Shown here piece by piece: positions 28,284 to 37,248 of a DNA stretch of 64,000 nucleotides (the stretch's first letter is position 1; the number at the start of each line of letters is the position of its first letter). This stretch comes from an uncultured Amylibacter sp. (GTDB lineage: Bacteria > Pseudomonadota > Alphaproteobacteria > Rhodobacterales > Rhodobacteraceae). The stretch is taken from the NCBI GenBank assembly GCA_959347425.1, contig OY365741.1:558001-622000 (forward strand), given 5' to 3'. A program made the translations under genes and the position numbers. The notes under the pieces are model-generated. The model had not been told where the DNA came from. It saw only the letters and a program-made list of their open reading frames with translations, and made no database searches.

Positions 28284-28672
28284 CGATTAGTGATTAACGA
28301 TTAATGATTAATGATTCTTTTCTTGCGCCCTCACTTGGGGGCAAGCCCCTTCGTTCGGGCTTCCCGCCCGCCCACCCCTCTGCGAGGCTTGGGCGGACGG
28401 GTTTTTATGGCTAAAGCCTGTCTTTGTATCTAGGCAAAGCCTAAATAAATTTAGAGCAAACCTATCACCAATTCCCAAGTATTCTTTGCAAATAATCCAA
28501 TCTATAATCTTGTTATTCCAGATAGTAAATTTATAAAGAACCTATCGTCTTGCAACCCAAGGGCTTTTGGCATGCCCCCACGAAGTGGGGGCTACGCACA
28601 AAAGACCACGCTGGTCGGTATTTCGAAGAAATGACGAAGACCCGAAGGGCACCACTAACAACTAGCAAAAAA
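28284..28672. repeat. Heptad-bracketed dispersed element, copy A
   Basis: The left array is TTAGTGA/TTAACGA/TTAATGA (28284-28315). The element body 28324-28650 contains: a G+C-rich left module (CCGCCCGCCCACCCCTC), GGCTAAAGCCTGTC, the core palindrome CTAAATAAATTTAG (28441-28454), the conserved stretch CACCAATTCCCAAGTATTC, the hairpin CCCCCAC-GAA-GTGGGGG (28575-28591), GACCACGCTGGTC, and the end CGAAGACCCGAAGGGC. A short inverse array (ACTAACA) follows. It is non-coding: stops occur in all frames of the core. Confidence 0.88.
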
Positions 28673-28711
28673 TATTTCACAACTAAAAAACAAATTTTCA
28701 CAAATTCACGC

Positions 28712-28741
28712 TTGACACATCGCAGGGCAATCCGCTAGACT
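28712..28741 (+). promoter_or_regulatory. ihfA promoter
   Basis: TTGACA (28712-28717), 18-base spacer, TAGACT (28736-28741), about 40 bases before the ihfA start and just downstream of element copy A. Confidence 0.6.
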
Positions 28742-28784
28742 GCCCCAAATAAAAACCAAACTGCCCGCTATAATAGGAGACCTC

Positions 28785-29138
28785 ATGGCACACAGAACCA
28801 TAACCCGCTTGGATTTAACGGATTCCATCTGTCGCGAGGTCGGGCTATCGCGCAACCAATCCGCCGAACTGCTGGAAAGCATCATAACATCAATGAGCGA
28901 GGCTATGGTCGCAGGCGAAGACGTAAAAATATCGTCATTCGGCACATTTAAACTGCGCGATAAAACCGCCCGCGTTGGGCGCAACCCGAAAACAGGGGAA
29001 GAAGTCACCATCAAACCGCGCCGTGTGATTTCATTCCGTCCCTCTCATTTGATGCGCAACCGCGCCGCCACGGGGCCAAAACACCGCCCCGTCAGCCGAA
29101 TCGCCGCCTTTGGCGCGAACACCAAAACAGATACGTAA
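28785..29138 (+). CDS. ihfA: Integration host factor alpha subunit
   Basis: HU/IHF-family DNA-bending protein (117 aa, slightly longer than usual because of a basic tail). [21 protein letters not shown] opens the protein; the DNA-intercalating arm is [23 protein letters not shown] (proline in the TGEEV-KPR loop, about residues 65-87). AGGAGA precedes ATG 28785. Position after fabH and before a MerR regulator is the usual alphaproteobacterial order. Confidence 0.94.
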   Translation: MAHRTITRLDLTDSICREVGLSRNQSAELLESIITSMSEAMVAGEDVKISSFGTFKLRDKTARVGRNPKTGEEVTIKPRRVISFRPSHLMRNRAATGPKHRPVSRIAAFGANTKTDT

Positions 29139-29147
29139 TTTTGGGCT

Positions 29148-29813
29148 ATGAAAAAATCTCCACAGGCATTTAGAACGATTTCAGAGGTCGCAAATTGGCT
29201 GGATACCCAGACCCATGTCTTGCGTTTTTGGGAAAGCAAATTCAAACAAATCAAACCGATTAAACGCGCCGGGCGGCGGTATTATCGCCCGCAGGATATG
29301 CAGGTTTTGGGCGGGATAAAGGCGTTGCTACACGGGCAGGGATTGACGATAAAACATGTGCAGGGGTTGCTGGCGGAACAGGGGATTTCTGCCGTTGTAT
29401 CGCTGTCACCCGATTTGAATTTTGCTGGTGCGGATAAGGTGGAATTGGTGGAAGAGGTGATTGTGGAAGAGGTTGCCAATGAAACTGTGGATGAGGTTGT
29501 TGTGGAAGAGGTCGTTGCCAATGAAACCATCGCTGAACCTATCACTGAACCCATAAACGATATTTCTAACGATAGTGCCGAAGACGTGCCAGCCCTGCTG
29601 GATGCCATGGGTGTGCCCGCTAATACACCCAGTGAAACCCCCACCGAAATCCTCACCGATACACCTGCCGAAATCCTCACTGAAACCCCCACCGAAACCC
29701 CCAGTGATACCCCCGCAACCACCCTCACCCAAGACGAATTAAAAAACATTTACCACCAGTTAAAAGACATCCGCAATCGCATGGGTCGCTCTCTGGCGGC
29801 ACTTTCGCAATAA
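29148..29813 (+). CDS. MerR-family regulator with acidic Thr/Pro/Glu-rich linker
   Basis: DNA-binding regulator (221 aa). The N-terminal winged helix (about residues 4-75) has [22 protein letters not shown] and [20 protein letters not shown]. From about residue 100 to 185 the chain is low-complexity: first E/V-rich (VEEVV repeats), then short T-P-x-E-I-L-T-(D/E) repeats. The last ~30 residues form a helix like that of relatives downstream of ihfA. No metal-binding cysteines are seen. It starts 9 bases after ihfA, so they are co-transcribed. The target is unknown. Confidence 0.85.
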   Translation: MKKSPQAFRTISEVANWLDTQTHVLRFWESKFKQIKPIKRAGRRYYRPQDMQVLGGIKALLHGQGLTIKHVQGLLAEQGISAVVSLSPDLNFAGADKVELVEEVIVEEVANETVDEVVVEEVVANETIAEPITEPINDISNDSAEDVPALLDAMGVPANTPSETPTEILTDTPAEILTETPTETPSDTPATTLTQDELKNIYHQLKDIRNRMGRSLAALSQ

Positions 29814-29860
29814 AACCCGCGAAATCCACCGATACCCGCCCGTTAAACCCGCGATTCCCC

Positions 29861-29890
29861 TTGCAAAAGCGGACGCATCCCTGCTATACG
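29861..29890 (+). promoter_or_regulatory. tRNA-Pro promoter
   Basis: TTGCAA (29861-29866), 18-base spacer, TATACG (29885-29890), ten bases before the tRNA. Confidence 0.55.
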
Positions 29891-29899
29891 AGCGTGATT

Positions 29900-29976
29900 C
29901 GGGCTATAGCGCAGTCTGGTAGCGCGTTCGTCTGGGGGACGAGAGGTCGCAGGTTCGAGTCCTGCTAGCCCGACCA
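29900..29976 (+). tRNA. tRNA-Pro (anticodon GGG)
   Basis: 77 bases including an encoded CCA. Acceptor CGGGCTA/TAGCCCG, D-stem GCGC/GCGC, anticodon stem TTCGT/ACGAG with loop CTGGGGG (GGG at 34-36), T-arm GCAGG-TTCGAGT-CCTGC. C1-G72 and GG at 35-36 fit proline. Confidence 0.97.
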
Positions 29977-30009
29977 TTTTTTTAACAGCCCCAAACTGGA
30001 TAACCTGAT

Positions 30010-31107
30010 ATGGCGCAGACAGATAAACAGGCACAAAAACAAGGTGTTTTACCATCGCAAGCAATCCGCGCGATGGTTGCCGCCGAATCGATTCGCGCAT
30101 CACGCAAAATAACCGATGACCAAATCCAACCTGCCAGTTTGGATTTGCGATTGGGTGCGATTGCCTACCGAGTCCGTGCGTCTTTTCTGGCGGGTTCTGA
30201 TAATAAAGTCGCCGACCGCCTGCCTCGTTTTCAAATGCATGCGGTGGATTTAACCCAAGGTGCGGTGCTGGAAAAAGGCTGTGTTTATCTGGTGCCTTTG
30301 CTGGAAAATCTGCGTCTGCCGAAAAACATCAGCGCGGTTACCAATGCCAAGAGCTCCACTGGTCGCGTGGATTTATTCACCCGTTGCATCACCGATTATG
30401 GCGTGGAATTTGACCGTATAACGGCGGGCTATGACGGCCCGCTTTATGGTGAAATCTGCCCGCGTTCGTTTTCGATTTTGGTACGCGAGGGCATGCGATT
30501 GAACCAGATTCGGTTTCACCAAGGGCAGTCTATTTTATCGGATGCAGAGCTGACCGCGTTGCACGCGGATCGCCCCCTTGTCGATGGTAGGGCGCAGATT
30601 GATAACGGCTTGCGGTTTTCTGTGGATTTGCAATCTGGGCTGGTTGGCTATCGCGCGAAACCCCACGCGGGGTTGATTGATCTTGATCTTATTAACCATT
30701 ATAAAATTGATGATTATTGGGAAGAGGTGCAAGCAAATGATGGGCAGATTATTTTAGACCCAGGCGCGTTTTATATTTTGGCGAGCCAACAGGCCGTCCA
30801 TATCCCCCCCGATTATGCGGCGGAAATGGCTCCGTATTTGGCTATGGTCGGTGAATTCCGCGTCCATTACGCGGGGTTTTTTGACCCTGGTTTTGGGCAT
30901 AATGCGGCTGGTGGTGCTGGCTCTCGCGGGGTTCTGGAAGTCCGTTGCCACGAAGCCCCTTTTGTTTTGGAACACGGGCAGAGCGTCGGGCGACTGGTTT
31001 ATGAACGGATGGCGGAAGTGCCGGATATTTTGTATGGCGATGGGAAAATATCGTCCAATTATCAGGGGCAAGGGTTGAAATTATCCAAGCATTTTAAGAC
31101 GGGCTAG
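30010..31107 (+). CDS. dcd: dCTP deaminase, long double-domain form
   Basis: 2'-deoxycytidine 5'-triphosphate deaminase (365 aa), making dUTP for thymidylate synthesis. The chain is about twice the length of the E. coli enzyme and holds two dUTPase-like halves, as in the alphaproteobacterial long form: the N-half has IQPASLDLRLGAIAYRVRASF and NAKSSTGRVDLFTRCI; the C-half has DPGAFYILASQQAVHIPPD and HYAGFFDPGFGH. The stop codon overlaps, on opposite strands, the stop of the small gene at 31104. Confidence 0.9.
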   Translation: MAQTDKQAQKQGVLPSQAIRAMVAAESIRASRKITDDQIQPASLDLRLGAIAYRVRASFLAGSDNKVADRLPRFQMHAVDLTQGAVLEKGCVYLVPLLENLRLPKNISAVTNAKSSTGRVDLFTRCITDYGVEFDRITAGYDGPLYGEICPRSFSILVREGMRLNQIRFHQGQSILSDAELTALHADRPLVDGRAQIDNGLRFSVDLQSGLVGYRAKPHAGLIDLDLINHYKIDDYWEEVQANDGQIILDPGAFYILASQQAVHIPPDYAAEMAPYLAMVGEFRVHYAGFFDPGFGHNAAGGAGSRGVLEVRCHEAPFVLEHGQSVGRLVYERMAEVPDILYGDGKISSNYQGQGLKLSKHFKTG

Positions 31108-31244
31108 TCTTTTGGTTTTTTTGATTGGTCTTCGGGCGAATTTTCACGTTCTTTACGCGCCCGTAACATAGCCTGTCGTAACGCCTGCGCACCGATTCGC
31201 AAAACGACCACTTGTAAGACCTTGAACACGACTCGGCTTATCAT
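31104..31244 (-). CDS. Small basic protein downstream of scpB (46 aa)
   Basis: Short reading frame starting with ATG overlapping the scpB stop by 4 bases (ATGA) and ending in TAG. The 46-residue product begins MISRVVFKVLQVVVLRIG, a hydrophobic-amphipathic helix with R and K, and ends in a charged tail (RARKERENSPEDQSKKPKD). The coupling to scpB is the main reason to believe it. In other alphaproteobacteria tatA often stands here, but this is not TatA: the FGxxK-type motif is missing. Function unknown. Confidence 0.5.
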   Translation of the reverse strand: MISRVVFKVLQVVVLRIGAQALRQAMLRARKERENSPEDQSKKPKD

Positions 31245-31945
31245 TCAAACAGCTCCTCATCCTCATCCAAATCCTCATCTTCATCCGAATCCAAACGAAC
31301 CCCTTCACCATCCGCATTATCGGGCTGCCCGAACGCCGCCTCCATCAGGCCAGAGGGCGGGGCATTATCCAACAGACCACTATCGCGCAGCTCTTTTAAC
31401 CCAGGCAAATCGCCCACGGATTCCAGCCCAAAATGATCCAAAAACGTCTCTGTCACCAAAAACGTCACGGGGCGACCGGGGCTTGCCCGCCGCCGACCCA
31501 GCTTTATCCACTCCAATTCCAGCAGCACATCCAGCGTCCCACGCGATACCGCCACGCCGCGAATTTCCTCAATTTCACCACGCGTGACGGGCTGATGATA
31601 GGCGACAATCGCCAGAGTTTCCATCGCCGCACGGGATAATTTACGCGCCTCCACGCGGTCTTTACGCATTAAAAATCCCAAATCGGGGGCGGTGCGAAAC
31701 GCCCAGCCATCGCCGACTTTGACCACGCGAACGCCTCGGTTTTTATAGCGGGTTTGCAGTGCCGAAACCACCTCTGCCACATCGCACCCCTGTGGCAAAC
31801 GCGCCAACATTTCCTTGGCGGTTTGGGGCTCGGACGCGGCGAATAAAATAGCCTCAACCATCCGTTCTTGTTCATTCAAAGGGGGGGCTTCAAAACGGAT
31901 ATTGGCGGAGGATTTGCCCGTTTTATTTTTCACATCTTTTTTCAT
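31241..31945 (-). CDS. scpB: Segregation and condensation protein B
   Basis: Winged-helix partner of the SMC-ScpA condensin complex (234 aa). Two winged-helix domains are visible (about residues 25-110 and 112-180) with ALQTRYKNRGVRVVKVGDGWAF-like and LAIVAYHQPVTRGEIEEIRGV signatures. The C-terminus is an acidic D/E-rich tail. Its start overlaps scpA by 4 bases. Confidence 0.92.
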   Translation of the reverse strand: MKKDVKNKTGKSSANIRFEAPPLNEQERMVEAILFAASEPQTAKEMLARLPQGCDVAEVVSALQTRYKNRGVRVVKVGDGWAFRTAPDLGFLMRKDRVEARKLSRAAMETLAIVAYHQPVTRGEIEEIRGVAVSRGTLDVLLELEWIKLGRRRASPGRPVTFLVTETFLDHFGLESVGDLPGLKELRDSGLLDNAPPSGLMEAAFGQPDNADGEGVRLDSDEDEDLDEDEELFE

Positions 31946-32718
31946 GCGAGTTTTCCTTTTATTTCTAGTGGGCTAAACGGCTCTGCTTGGCGAAAATCCA
32001 GCTTGCCCTGCCGTGCCAATTCCAAAGTCGCCATGAAAGTTGACGCGGTGGCAGAGCGACAAAGTTCGCTATCTTCACGCCAGCCATCGGGCAAAAATTG
32101 CTCCAACCCCGCCCATTCAATCGTCGTTCCCAAAAGCCCGCGCATCCGCGCATAGGCTTGCTCCATCGTGAATAAAACGCCCCGCGTCCGCGTGTGCAAC
32201 GGCACGAAATCATCGCGCGTGCGCAACCTTGCATAGGCTTGCATTAAATCCAAAACCCCCGCGCGATAGGTGATAATCAAGTTTTCACTGACCGATTCCT
32301 GCGTCCCACGGGCAAAGAAATCACGCCCCATTTGGTCGCGCCCCATCAGGCGAGCGGCGGATTTGCGCATAGCCTCCAACCGTTCCAATTGGAACGCCAA
32401 ACGCGCCGCCAATTCCGCCCCACTGGGCGCGTCATCGGTCGGATCAACGGGCAGTAACAGGCGCGATTTCAGGAACGCCAACCACGCCGCCATAACCAAA
32501 TAATCGGCCGCGAGTTCCAGCCGCAAAGCCTTAGATTTTTCAATAAACGCAAGATATTGTTCCGCCAATTTTAACACGGATATTTTGCGCAAATCCACCT
32601 TTTGCGTCCGTGCGAGGTTCAGCAAAACGCTGAGCGGCCCTTCATAGCCATCCACATCAACCAGAAAAGCATACTGGTTTGTTTGCAGGTTTATCGGGGG
32701 GGTGTCAAAATCGTCCAT
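31942..32718 (-). CDS. scpA: Segregation and condensation protein A (kleisin)
   Basis: Kleisin bridging the SMC dimer and ScpB (258 aa). The N-terminal motif YEGPLSVLLNLARTQKVDLR (about residues 24-43) binds the SMC neck, KLAEQYLAFIE and LEAADYLVMAAWLAFLKSRLL-like segments follow, and the C-terminal winged helix ends at about residue 250. It sits between nagZ and scpB in the usual alphaproteobacterial order. Confidence 0.93.
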   Translation of the reverse strand: MDDFDTPPINLQTNQYAFLVDVDGYEGPLSVLLNLARTQKVDLRKISVLKLAEQYLAFIEKSKALRLELAADYLVMAAWLAFLKSRLLLPVDPTDDAPSGAELAARLAFQLERLEAMRKSAARLMGRDQMGRDFFARGTQESVSENLIITYRAGVLDLMQAYARLRTRDDFVPLHTRTRGVLFTMEQAYARMRGLLGTTIEWAGLEQFLPDGWREDSELCRSATASTFMATLELARQGKLDFRQAEPFSPLEIKGKLA

Positions 32719-32724
32719 GTGTCA

Positions 32725-33750
32725 TTATACTCCTGTTTTACCCTTTTTATCAAGGGCGTTCAGCAAGGGTTTTAACAGGCTATCGGCCAAATCCGCATCA
32801 AACGGTTCGGGCGGGATTCGCAGTGCCAAAGCCGCATCCGCACGGGTTAAAGCCTGCCCCGCCAAGGCGGGGGTCTCGGTTAAAATAGCCGTCATCTCAG
32901 TAGGGTCGCCATTGCAATGTAGGACAATATCACAGCCCGCTTTCACGGTCTTTTTTGCCCGCTCGGCAAAGCCACCCGCCAAGGCTTTCATAGATAAATC
33001 ATCGCTCATCAGCAGTCCGTCAAAGCCAATATCATCGCGTATCATCCGTATAATCTTTGTGGAAAAAGTCGCGCATTCTTCGCCGTCCAAAGCGGGGTAT
33101 AAAATATGGGCGGTCATCGCCATCGGCAAATCGGACAGACGGCGAAACGGGGTGAAATCGGTTTGCAAATCTTCACGCGTTGCGTCGACTCTGGGCAGTT
33201 CCAAATGGCTATCCAGCGTCGCCCGCCCATGCCCCGGAATGTGTTTGATAATCGGCAAAACTCCGCCCGCCAGCAGGGAATCGGCAACCGCCCGCCCGAT
33301 TTCCGCCACAGTATCCGCATCGCGCCCATAGCACCGATTAAGGATAATATCGTGGGCATTGGCGGTCGGCACATCCAGCATCGGCGCACAATTCACATCA
33401 ATCCCCAAATCGGTTAGCTCGGCGGCAATCAGGCGATAACGCAAAGCCATAGCGCGCCTTGCGTCTGCTAGATTTTCGGAACGTTCCATCTGGGCAAGCG
33501 GGGGCAGCCACTCGCGCCAAAGCGGGGCGGTTAAACGCGCAACTCGCCCGCCTTCTTGGTCAATTAAAATAGGCGCGTGGCGACCCACGCTTTCACGTAA
33601 TTCGGCGCATAAGGCGCGGATTTGCGCGGGGTTTTCTATATTTCGGGCGAATAAAATAAACCCCCAAGGCGCGGCATCGCGGAAAAACGCGAACTCTTGT
33701 GGCGAGAGGCGGGTTGCCAAACAGCCAAATATCGCGGCGGTTTGGGTCAT
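32725..33750 (-). CDS. nagZ: Beta-N-acetylhexosaminidase (cell-wall recycling)
   Basis: Glycoside hydrolase family 3 enzyme (341 aa) that removes GlcNAc from GlcNAc-anhydromuropeptides in the cytoplasm. IDQEGGRVARL (about residues 63-73), KHIPGHGRATLDSH (the histidine loop, about 164-177) and the nucleophile aspartate in LLMSDDLSMKAL (about 246-257) are all present. No signal peptide. The start overlaps the upstream gene by 4 bases (ATGA). Confidence 0.94.
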   Translation of the reverse strand: MTQTAAIFGCLATRLSPQEFAFFRDAAPWGFILFARNIENPAQIRALCAELRESVGRHAPILIDQEGGRVARLTAPLWREWLPPLAQMERSENLADARRAMALRYRLIAAELTDLGIDVNCAPMLDVPTANAHDIILNRCYGRDADTVAEIGRAVADSLLAGGVLPIIKHIPGHGRATLDSHLELPRVDATREDLQTDFTPFRRLSDLPMAMTAHILYPALDGEECATFSTKIIRMIRDDIGFDGLLMSDDLSMKALAGGFAERAKKTVKAGCDIVLHCNGDPTEMTAILTETPALAGQALTRADAALALRIPPEPFDADLADSLLKPLLNALDKKGKTGV

Positions 33751-34133
33751 TGTTCGGTATCCGATTCGGTATTTAATTCGGTATCTGATTCGGCTTCCGA
33801 TTCTGTGGCGGGGTTTGGCTCTGGCTCTGGCTCTGACTCTGGCAAAACCAAATCATCCGCGTTCAAACCATAGCCATAGGGGGCAAGAATCACCCGCTCT
33901 GGATTCGGCGCGACCGTGCCGTTTTCCTGCACTTGATTGATTGACAGGCCTTTGTATTCCACGATCAAACCGCTGGGATCAAGGGGCGCAATACGGGCAG
34001 GACCCTCGGCGCGTTTTATCACGCCAACCCCCGTATCACCACGCAAGGCAATCCATCCGCCCCACGCTATCATAGCGATAAACAAGGTCAGCCCAAACAC
34101 AGGCAACAGAATTTTCGTCAGGATTTTCGCCAC
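33747..34133 (-). CDS. Single-TM protein in the slot of the SPOR-domain gene, lacking SPOR
   Basis: Protein of 128 aa with one N-terminal membrane segment (about residues 8-29), then a periplasmic part with GVIKRAEGPARIAPLDPSGL, which resembles the region just after the membrane anchor of alphaproteobacterial SPOR-domain proteins encoded between argS and nagZ (VIKA-DGPVK-RP-DPGG pattern). No SPOR domain follows; the chain ends in an acidic repetitive tail (E-P-E-P, then ESDTE/NTESDTE). It looks like a shortened homologue, so peptidoglycan binding is probably lost. It is coupled to nagZ by ATGA and starts 9 bases after argS. Confidence 0.65.
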   Translation of the reverse strand: MAKILTKILLPVFGLTLFIAMIAWGGWIALRGDTGVGVIKRAEGPARIAPLDPSGLIVEYKGLSINQVQENGTVAPNPERVILAPYGYGLNADDLVLPESEPEPEPNPATESEAESDTELNTESDTEQ

Positions 34134-34142
34134 TTTGCCCGC

Positions 34143-35879
34143 CTATAATTCGTCCATAGGGGTCACGCCCAAAATTCCCAAACCGCAAATTAACGCGGTT
34201 TCAACCCCGCGAAGCAACGCCAAACGCGCCGCCCCCCGCGTGGGATTATCCGTATCAATGATTTTCAAATCCGCATCATCTTTGCCCGAATGCCAGAAAG
34301 TATGAAAGGCGGACGCCAAATCATACAGATAAAACGCGATGCGATGTGGCTCGTTATGAATCGCCGCCAGCTCCACCAGTCGCGGCCATTCCGCCAACTT
34401 TTTCATCAATTCCAATTCGCGTGGATGGGTGAGTGTGGCGAAATCCGTGCCGAGTGTCGCGTTCAATTCCTCCCGTTCAATCTTGCGAAACACCGATTTC
34501 ACCCGAGCGTGGGCGTACTGGACATAATAAACTGGGTTGTCTTTGGATTCCTCCAAAACCTTTTCAAAATCAAAATCCAAGGGCGCGTCATTTTTACGGG
34601 TGAGCATGGTGAAACGGACAACCCCAGCATCCACCTGTTCCAGCAAATCGCTTAACTTAACAAAAGTGCCAGCCCGTTTGGACATTTTATACGGCTCGCC
34701 ATTTTTCAGCAATTTTACCAGTTGCACGGTCTTTATATCAAAATCAATTTTTTTGTCAGACAGAGCGGAAACCGCCGCCTTCATCCGTTTAATATAACCG
34801 CCATGGTCAGCACCAAAAATATTAATAAGGCGGTCATAACCGCGATTTAGCTTGTCATAATGATAGGCTATATCGGGGGCAAAATACGTCCAACTGCCGT
34901 CAAATTTTTGGATAGGTCTATCGACATCATCGCCATAATCCGTGGATTTAAAAAGCGTTTGTTCGCGGGCTTCCCAATCCTCCAACTGCTTGCCTTTCGG
35001 CGGGGGGAGCGTACCTTGATAAATCAAACCTTTTTCCCGTAAAGCCTCTATCGCTTGTTCAATTTTACCCGTATCATAAAGCGATTTTTCGCTAAAAAAC
35101 ACATCCATTTTAATGCCAAGCATTGCCAAATCCGCACGGATAAGCTCCATCATTTCATTAACCGCATGGACGCGAAATATTTCCTGTTCTTCAGGCGAAA
35201 GCCCGCCGATAAATTGTGGTTTATATTTTTTTGCCAATGATTTGGCGGCCTCTTGCACATATTCCCCTGGGTATAAATCTTCATCATTAACGAACTTAAC
35301 ATCCACGCCACATGCTTTTTCATAATGCGGATAGATAGACCGCACCAGCACATCCACCTGCGCCCCTGCATCATTGATATAGTACTCACGGGTGACATCA
35401 TAGCCAACAAACGCAAGCAAATTCGCCAGCGCATCGCCGAAAACCGCGCCCCGCGTATGCCCTATATGCAACGGCCCCGTTGGATTGGCAGAGACATATT
35501 CAACATTCACTTTCTGCCCCGTGCCGAGGTCAGACCGCCCAAAATCCGCACCGTCATGCAACAACGCAGTCAGGAATTCATGCCAAATCGGGGTGTTCAA
35601 ATGCAGGTTCAAAAACCCGGGGCCCGCAATATCTATGTTGGCAATTCTGCCATCATCACGCAACCGCGTTGCCAGTTTATCCGCCAGCTCGCGGGGGTTC
35701 TGCCCGCATGCTTTGCCGAGCACCAGTGCCGCGTTTGTCGCCATATCCCCGTGTAATTTATCGCGAGGCGGCTCTACCGTGATAGGCGTGAAATCCAACG
35801 CCGAGGGCAAATCGCCCGCGTCCTGCATCTGTGCCAAACAATCCAGCACAAGGGTTTTTATTTCTGCAAATACATTCAT
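34143..35879 (-). CDS. argS: Arginyl-tRNA synthetase
   Basis: Class I synthetase charging tRNA-Arg (578 aa). The HIGH motif is in SANPTGPLHIGHTRGAV (about residues 130-146), the KMSKS-like motif is YKMSKRAGTF (about 403-412), and the C-terminal DALR anticodon-binding domain starts near 460. First gene of a minus-strand operon argS, SPOR-slot gene, nagZ, scpA, scpB. Confidence 0.96.
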   Translation of the reverse strand: MNVFAEIKTLVLDCLAQMQDAGDLPSALDFTPITVEPPRDKLHGDMATNAALVLGKACGQNPRELADKLATRLRDDGRIANIDIAGPGFLNLHLNTPIWHEFLTALLHDGADFGRSDLGTGQKVNVEYVSANPTGPLHIGHTRGAVFGDALANLLAFVGYDVTREYYINDAGAQVDVLVRSIYPHYEKACGVDVKFVNDEDLYPGEYVQEAAKSLAKKYKPQFIGGLSPEEQEIFRVHAVNEMMELIRADLAMLGIKMDVFFSEKSLYDTGKIEQAIEALREKGLIYQGTLPPPKGKQLEDWEAREQTLFKSTDYGDDVDRPIQKFDGSWTYFAPDIAYHYDKLNRGYDRLINIFGADHGGYIKRMKAAVSALSDKKIDFDIKTVQLVKLLKNGEPYKMSKRAGTFVKLSDLLEQVDAGVVRFTMLTRKNDAPLDFDFEKVLEESKDNPVYYVQYAHARVKSVFRKIEREELNATLGTDFATLTHPRELELMKKLAEWPRLVELAAIHNEPHRIAFYLYDLASAFHTFWHSGKDDADLKIIDTDNPTRGAARLALLRGVETALICGLGILGVTPMDEL

Positions 35880-35979
35880 CGGCGCGGGGTTTCCAGTGTG
35901 GTTTTAGTGTGGTTTTATCAAGTGATTTTATCGGTTGTCATATCGGCAATCTAGCACAAACGGGCGGGTTTGTGAATTG

Positions 35980-37179
35980 CTAACTGCCTATCTTATCGTA
36001 CAAATTCGTGGCAAAATTATCGGTCATCCCCGATAGATAATCGCTGATTGCACGCATGCGCAAGGTTTCGGGGGCGATAGGATTATTGGAGCCATTATCG
36101 CTCTTATATTGGCTATTATATTGGCTATTATATTTCCTATGTTGCCAATCCAAGGGCAACTCCAACGCACCCTCAGCAAACGCCGTAAACAGCCGTTCGA
36201 CAATCACCGCATACTGTTCTCGTTTTTTCATAATCCCCGCGCTCCAATACATATTCTTTTTCAAAAAATCGCGGATTTCCTTTAAATCCTGCCCGAATGA
36301 CGCGGATAAATCTATCGTTTGCGACCCAGAATTCCGCAAATCATCAACCGATTTCATACCTGCCAAACGCGGAGTCGCGGTATCAATCACATTGCCTGTC
36401 ATGTCTTTAATCAAACAACGCAACATCTCAAACTGGCGTTGATGGGGCGTTAATCCAGAGTATTTTGCATCAACTTTACGCAGAGCCTTAGCGATTAAAT
36501 GCAGGTCTTTTATATCATCCAAACCAAACAAACCCGCCCGCAAACCATCATCCAAATCGTGGTGGTTATAGGCGATATCATCGGCAATCGCGGCTATCTG
36601 AGCCTCACCACTGGCATAGCTCGCCAATTCCAAATCGTGCCGCGCGGTATAATCCACTAAAATATACGGTATCGGTTTTTTCGCATCGGTGACGGGGCCA
36701 TTATGCTTCGCCATACCCTCCAAAGTCTCCCAACTCAGGTTCAATCCGTCAAAATCGGCGTAGCGGTTTTCCAATTCGGTCACGATTTTTATCGCTTGGG
36801 CGTTGTGGTCAAACCCGCCATAATCCGCCATCAAGGGGTTTAAAACATCCTCGCCCTTATGCCCAAACGGCGGGTGTCCCAAATCGTGGGACAGAGCAAT
36901 CGCCTCGGTCAAATCCACATTAAAGCCCAACGCCACTGCCAGAGTCCGTGCGATTTGCGCAACCTCCAAAGTGTGGGTCAAACGAGTGCGGTAATGGTCG
37001 CCCTCATAGGCCACAAACACTTGGGTTTTGTGCATAAGACGGCGAAACGCCATGGAATGAATGATTCGGTCGCGGTCGCGGGCAAAAACGGAACGATAAC
37101 CGTCAATCGCCTCTTTTATCAAACGCCCGCGAGTGTTTTCATCCTTGACTGCATAGGGTTTGGTCGTATTTTCGGGCAT
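35980..37179 (-). CDS. dgt: Deoxyguanosinetriphosphate triphosphohydrolase-like protein
   Basis: HD-superfamily enzyme (399 aa) cleaving dNTPs to deoxynucleosides and triphosphate. The metal-binding HD motifs are TRLTHTLEVAQIARTLA (about residues 65-81) and ALSHDLGHPPFGHKGED (about 93-109); IADDIAYNHHDLDDG (about 200-214) gives the last ligand. This is the short bacterial class usually next to argS or erpA in alphaproteobacteria. Near the C-terminus the codons carry a short tandem repeat (KYNSQYNSQYKSD). Divergent from erpA. Confidence 0.92.
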   Translation of the reverse strand: MPENTTKPYAVKDENTRGRLIKEAIDGYRSVFARDRDRIIHSMAFRRLMHKTQVFVAYEGDHYRTRLTHTLEVAQIARTLAVALGFNVDLTEAIALSHDLGHPPFGHKGEDVLNPLMADYGGFDHNAQAIKIVTELENRYADFDGLNLSWETLEGMAKHNGPVTDAKKPIPYILVDYTARHDLELASYASGEAQIAAIADDIAYNHHDLDDGLRAGLFGLDDIKDLHLIAKALRKVDAKYSGLTPHQRQFEMLRCLIKDMTGNVIDTATPRLAGMKSVDDLRNSGSQTIDLSASFGQDLKEIRDFLKKNMYWSAGIMKKREQYAVIVERLFTAFAEGALELPLDWQHRKYNSQYNSQYKSDNGSNNPIAPETLRMRAISDYLSGMTDNFATNLYDKIGS

Positions 37180-37248
37180 GTGTTTAATCTTATCTTGTTA
37201 TATTGAAATAAACACTCTATACTATTTTTTAACGAAACGGAAACCGCT

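Noticed and set aside
28550..28738. 62-aa plus-strand frame inside element copy A
   Set aside because: It is not conserved in copies B, C, F or G, where stops and shifts break it; the element is best seen as non-coding.
29282..29749. Minus-strand glycine/valine/serine-rich frames opposite the MerR gene
   Set aside because: They mirror the low-complexity linker of the regulator; no start signal and no homology pattern.
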